From Treponemataceae bacterium (GTDB lineage Bacteria > Spirochaetota > Spirochaetia > Treponematales > Treponemataceae), in NCBI GenBank assembly GCA_024697985.1, contig JAILRX010000269.1, positions 1 to 18,484 of the forward strand: DNA of 18,484 nucleotides, given 5' to 3'. The translations under genes were made by a program, and so were the position numbers. The notes under the pieces are model-generated. The model saw only the letters and a list, made by a program, of their open reading frames with translations. It had not been told where the DNA came from and made no database searches. Every line of letters begins with the position of its first letter. The stretch's first letter is position 1. Below, one piece after another: positions 16,113 to 18,484 of this stretch.

Positions 16113-16787
16113 TTAAAATTTCAATTTGAACTGAAACTTTCCGTTATAGTCAGCTTTTTCCAGAACTGCATCAACTGAACAGATTTTATCCGGCGTTTTT
16201 AACGTACAGTTTTTGAATTCTGTGCCCGGCATAAGGTTCTTGCTTTCGTTTTCATCGAAAATATAGTAAATCAACCTGTCATCATCAATTGAAATGACTT
16301 TTCCGTTGATGATTTTGCCGCTCTGTGCATCATTAAAGAGGAAATTGCAGTTTTCAAAAGTTTTTTCCTGAACATAAGGATCGTAAATGTCCTTATCATC
16401 TTTTTTTGGAGTCTCAGGATTTTCGTTATTGTGGTTAAGAATCAAAAATTCGGAAAGTCCTGAAAGCATTTCTTCATCAATTCGTGTGATGATGTAGCCG
16501 ACTCCTAGGAATTTTGCCTTGTCCTGTTCATCCTGATTCAAAGGTTTTTGCGAATAAAGAATGATTTTTGCCTTCAAATCGATGCCTTGGGCATATTGAA
16601 GGAAGGTTTTCCAGTGGCGAGGATAATCCTGTGCACTCAAAAAGATGGCTTTTGGAGCGATTTCTTCAAGATTATCCAGGGCTTTCATCAGAATCCGATA
16701 TTTTATGCAGTCAAATCCCTGGTTTTCGAGAAAAGATGAGACCTGACTGTTGATGTTTTCGTCTTCCGTAACTATCAGAACTTTCAT
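16113..16787 (-). CDS. degenerate receiver domain fused to a PilZ-like domain (224 aa)
   Basis: The N-terminal half (1-118) has the response-regulator receiver pattern: MKVLIVTEDE with an acidic cluster at 8-10, a hydrophobic strand KAIFLS, another strand KIILYSQ, and the final GVGYIITR. The phospho-accepting Asp expected after strand 3 is Ser51, and the conserved Lys after strand 5 is Arg102. It is therefore unlikely to work by ordinary phosphorylation. A Pro/Asp/Lys-rich linker follows (about 122-140). The C-terminal part (about 143-224) resembles the beta-barrel of PilZ domains (GKVISIDDD, then LMPGTEF, then ICSVDAVLEKA and FQFKLKF). It lacks the RxxxR motif and a clean D/NxSxxG, so c-di-GMP binding is doubtful. 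The receiver assignment is fairly sure; PilZ is tentative. It lies 14 bases after the exported-protein gene and is probably co-transcribed. Confidence 0.7.
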   Translation of the reverse strand: MKVLIVTEDENINSQVSSFLENQGFDCIKYRILMKALDNLEEIAPKAIFLSAQDYPRHWKTFLQYAQGIDLKAKIILYSQKPLNQDEQDKAKFLGVGYIITRIDEEMLSGLSEFLILNHNNENPETPKKDDKDIYDPYVQEKTFENCNFLFNDAQSGKIINGKVISIDDDRLIYYIFDENESKNLMPGTEFKNCTLKTPDKICSVDAVLEKADYNGKFQFKLKF

Positions 16788-16801
16788 TTGAATTTATCCG
16801 T

Positions 16802-17761
16802 TTACTCTGTTCCCAGATTTTCTACAGTGTAGTCGTAGATTCTCCAGATATCATCACGTTTTTGCATCTGATAAGTGTAGCGTTTCTTTTCCTTGAAAGT
16901 ATCATATTTGAAGTATTCGATAACGGTTACAGCGCCTTCTGTCTGTGTATAGACAGTCTTTTCGATGTAGAAGCTTTCTGGAATTGTGACAATTGCATTA
17001 TCGATTCGGTCCTGCATCAAATCAAGCTTATAGTCCTGAATCATTCGGTTTCTTTCGATATCAGAAATTGTTGTATATTTTCGTTTTCGTGCCTGATCGC
17101 GCAAAAGCATCTGTTCGATATCCATGTACAAAAAGAACTGATCCCAGAGGTTTTTCTGTCGTGCAACGATTGTCTGTTCAACAACTTTGTCCGGTGCGAT
17201 TGATTCTGGCTTTAAGATCGTTACTTTTTCGTTTGCAACTGCGACTTTTGAAACGCTCATTGCGCTTGGAGAAGGTTTTACGTCAAGTCTGAGTCGGTTA
17301 GATACGTTTTTAATTGCTTTTGATTTGTACAATTCCGGATAGAAAGTCATTTCAAAATAATAGATTCCAGGATCACTGATATGGATGTAGTCCCGGAGGT
17401 TTTCAACGAATGAATATTCTTCTCCGCATTCAAGTGAAATTTCCCTAAAATATACAGTCTCATATCTGGTTCGTTTTTCTTGAACCCTGTCTAAATATGG
17501 AAGTTTAGTGTTTTTTGAATTGAAGACTGCAAAGTCAAAGCTGAACATTCTGTCATCAGCAAGCTTGAATCTTAATGTTTCTGTTCCCTTGTTTGCAATC
17601 GTGATGTGAACCAAAATCGGATTGTCGATTGCATCTCCGGTGTAATAAAAACCTTTGTTGGCTAATCGGATTGTTACCTGTGCTTTTCCATTGTCCTGTG
17701 CGAAAGCAACTTGAGTAAAAATCATCAAAATTGATATAATTCCTATTAGAAACCTTTTCAT
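16802..17761 (-). CDS. exported protein of unknown function (319 aa)
   Basis: Not recognised as a named family. A Sec signal peptide covers residues 1-21 (AFA-QD). Residues about 25-165 look like an all-beta, immunoglobulin-like domain: VTIRLANKGFYYTGD, HITIANKGTETLRF, and a strand pair ending in GIYYFEMTFYP. This is the pattern of a domain that measures or binds at the cell envelope. The middle (about 195-250) is helical and charged (QFFLYMDIEQ, LLRDQARKRKY). The C-terminal part (about 260-319) has repeated aromatic strands (YTQTEGAVTVIEYFKYDTF, DDIWRIYDYTVENLG) that resemble an NTF2- or lipoprotein-like end. It has no lipobox Cys, so it is predicted soluble in the periplasm. It is divergent from mfd and leads the two-gene unit with the receiver/PilZ-like protein. 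Confidence 0.8.
   Translation of the reverse strand: MKRFLIGIISILMIFTQVAFAQDNGKAQVTIRLANKGFYYTGDAIDNPILVHITIANKGTETLRFKLADDRMFSFDFAVFNSKNTKLPYLDRVQEKRTRYETVYFREISLECGEEYSFVENLRDYIHISDPGIYYFEMTFYPELYKSKAIKNVSNRLRLDVKPSPSAMSVSKVAVANEKVTILKPESIAPDKVVEQTIVARQKNLWDQFFLYMDIEQMLLRDQARKRKYTTISDIERNRMIQDYKLDLMQDRIDNAIVTIPESFYIEKTVYTQTEGAVTVIEYFKYDTFKEKKRYTYQMQKRDDIWRIYDYTVENLGTE
17711..17740 (+). promoter_or_regulatory. candidate promoter of mfd
   Basis: TTGAGT (17711-17716), an 18-base spacer, and a perfect TATAAT (17735-17740). The predicted start near 17747 leaves a leader of about 72 bases before the mfd ATG. The site lies within the signal-peptide codons of the divergent exported-protein gene, so the two transcripts would overlap at their 5' ends. 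Confidence 0.55.
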
Positions 17762-17768
17762 GGACTTT

Positions 17769-17773
17769 CTCCT
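17769..17773 (-). promoter_or_regulatory. ribosome binding site of the exported protein gene
   Basis: AGGAG on the - strand, seven bases before the ATG at 17761-17759. A strong match that fixes this start. Confidence 0.75.
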
Positions 17774-17818
17774 GTGAACTCTTTTACTATGAGGTCTCTT
17801 TATTTTCGGTAATTTTTT

Positions 17819-18484
17819 ATGAATACTTTATCACTTCAAAAAATAATTCGACGCTGGCCACAACTTCAAAATCTCATTCAGACTTTATCTGAACCAACTG
17901 ATGATAATGTTTTTCCTGCAAAAATTGAAGGTGTTTCATCATCGTTTACTTCCTTTTTTGCGCTTTCATATCTGGATCACCTTAAAAATATTGCCGACCG
18001 CAAAGTCCGTTATGACAACAATATTCCAAAAAAATGCGAGCTTGACTGTGTTTTCGTAGTTCCTTCAGAAAAAGAGGGAAGTGAACTCGAGCTGGATTTG
18101 ACGAGCCTTTTGACTGATGAAAACGGTGAATGCAGTGCAGAAATCCTGAATTTCAGCTGGTGGGGGACAGTCCCTTACAGGTTTTCCTCGTCCTCATCTG
18201 CTGTTTTTGGCGAGCGCTCGTATTTTCTTGCAAAACTGGCAGATTCCAGACGCCGCCTCGATTTCAGCTACAAGGACCGCTTTTTAGGCGACAAGCCTCG
18301 TTTTTATATTATTAATCAACGTTCTCTTTTGACGCCGGTTCCACCGCGCGCCTATATTGATTCGCTTTCATTTACTGTTCGAAAAGGCGAGTCGTTCGAC
18401 CCGATAAAGATTTCCGAAAAACTTACGTCCCTCGGCTATATGCGGGTTCCACGCGTAACAATGCGCGGCGAATATACGCTTCGT
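17819..18484 (+). CDS. mfd: transcription-repair coupling factor Mfd, N-terminal part, cut by window edge
   Basis: The first 222 codons of an open frame that runs off the window. Mfd removes RNA polymerase stalled at DNA lesions and recruits UvrA. The visible part is the UvrB-homology module of domains 1-2. Its clearest family match is near the right end: NQRSLLTPVPPRAYI, then RKGESFDPIKI, then LTSLGYMRVPRVTMRGEYTLR. This corresponds to the Mfd pattern 'LPP... G..+.... L..LGY.RV..V...G.F..RGG'. The UvrB start (GDQP and a Walker A near residue 40) is absent, which favours Mfd over UvrB. I chose the ATG at 17819, with a weak CGGTAA stretch ahead; the N-terminus is divergent. The helicase motifs lie beyond the window. 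It is divergent from the exported-protein gene with a 57-base gap. Confidence 0.85.
   Translation, partial: MNTLSLQKIIRRWPQLQNLIQTLSEPTDDNVFPAKIEGVSSSFTSFFALSYLDHLKNIADRKVRYDNNIPKKCELDCVFVVPSEKEGSELELDLTSLLTDENGECSAEILNFSWWGTVPYRFSSSSSAVFGERSYFLAKLADSRRRLDFSYKDRFLGDKPRFYIINQRSLLTPVPPRAYIDSLSFTVRKGESFDPIKISEKLTSLGYMRVPRVTMRGEYTLR

Overview
The window looks like the chromosome of a treponeme (Spirochaetota, genus Treponema or a close relative). The strongest evidence is the gene run tamB - bamA - ompH/skp - mutS on the + strand. This is the order I recall for the syphilis treponeme (TP0325 to TP0328), with an equivalent order in Borrelia. Two chemoreceptors with treponeme-like signalling tips, a moderately AT-rich base composition and heavy use of CTT leucine codons fit this. 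I cannot name the species.

Layout. (1) 1-2881, + strand: two chemoreceptor genes in tandem, the first cut by the window edge. (2) 2946-3106: a bidirectional hairpin terminator, then tRNA-Leu(GAG) on the - strand with its own near-consensus promoter. (3) 3124-5505, - strand: a tight cluster tmk -> unidentified membrane-anchored protein -> aroB, the first two overlapping by 4 bases. (4) 5494-15965, + strand: a probable operon for outer-membrane protein biogenesis (tamB, bamA, ompH), followed by mutS and a small tail-anchored double zinc-ribbon protein. (5) 15969-16092, - strand: tRNA-Leu(CAG), again with a near-consensus promoter. (6) 16113-17761, - strand: an exported protein of unknown function, followed by a degenerate receiver / PilZ-like protein. 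(7) 17819 to the right edge, + strand: the N-terminal 222 residues of Mfd, with a likely promoter inside the start of the divergent gene.

How the genes work together. TamB (inner-membrane anchored, periplasm-spanning), BamA (outer-membrane insertase) and the Skp/OmpH chaperone form one outer-membrane assembly module; no tamA is seen beside them. MutS and Mfd are DNA-repair genes on either side of an accessory stretch. tmk and aroB are housekeeping genes for dTTP and aromatic compounds. The two tRNA-Leu genes supply decoding of CUU/CUC and CUG.

I found no mobile element, CRISPR array, phage gene or clearly foreign segment, and no gene-free stretch longer than 300 bases. I see no convincing new multi-gene system. 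The most interesting points are a thymidylate kinase whose P-loop lysine is replaced by threonine, a receiver domain without its phosphorylation aspartate fused to a PilZ-like domain, chemoreceptor tips lacking the usual trimer-contact arginine, and a BamA ending in lysine.
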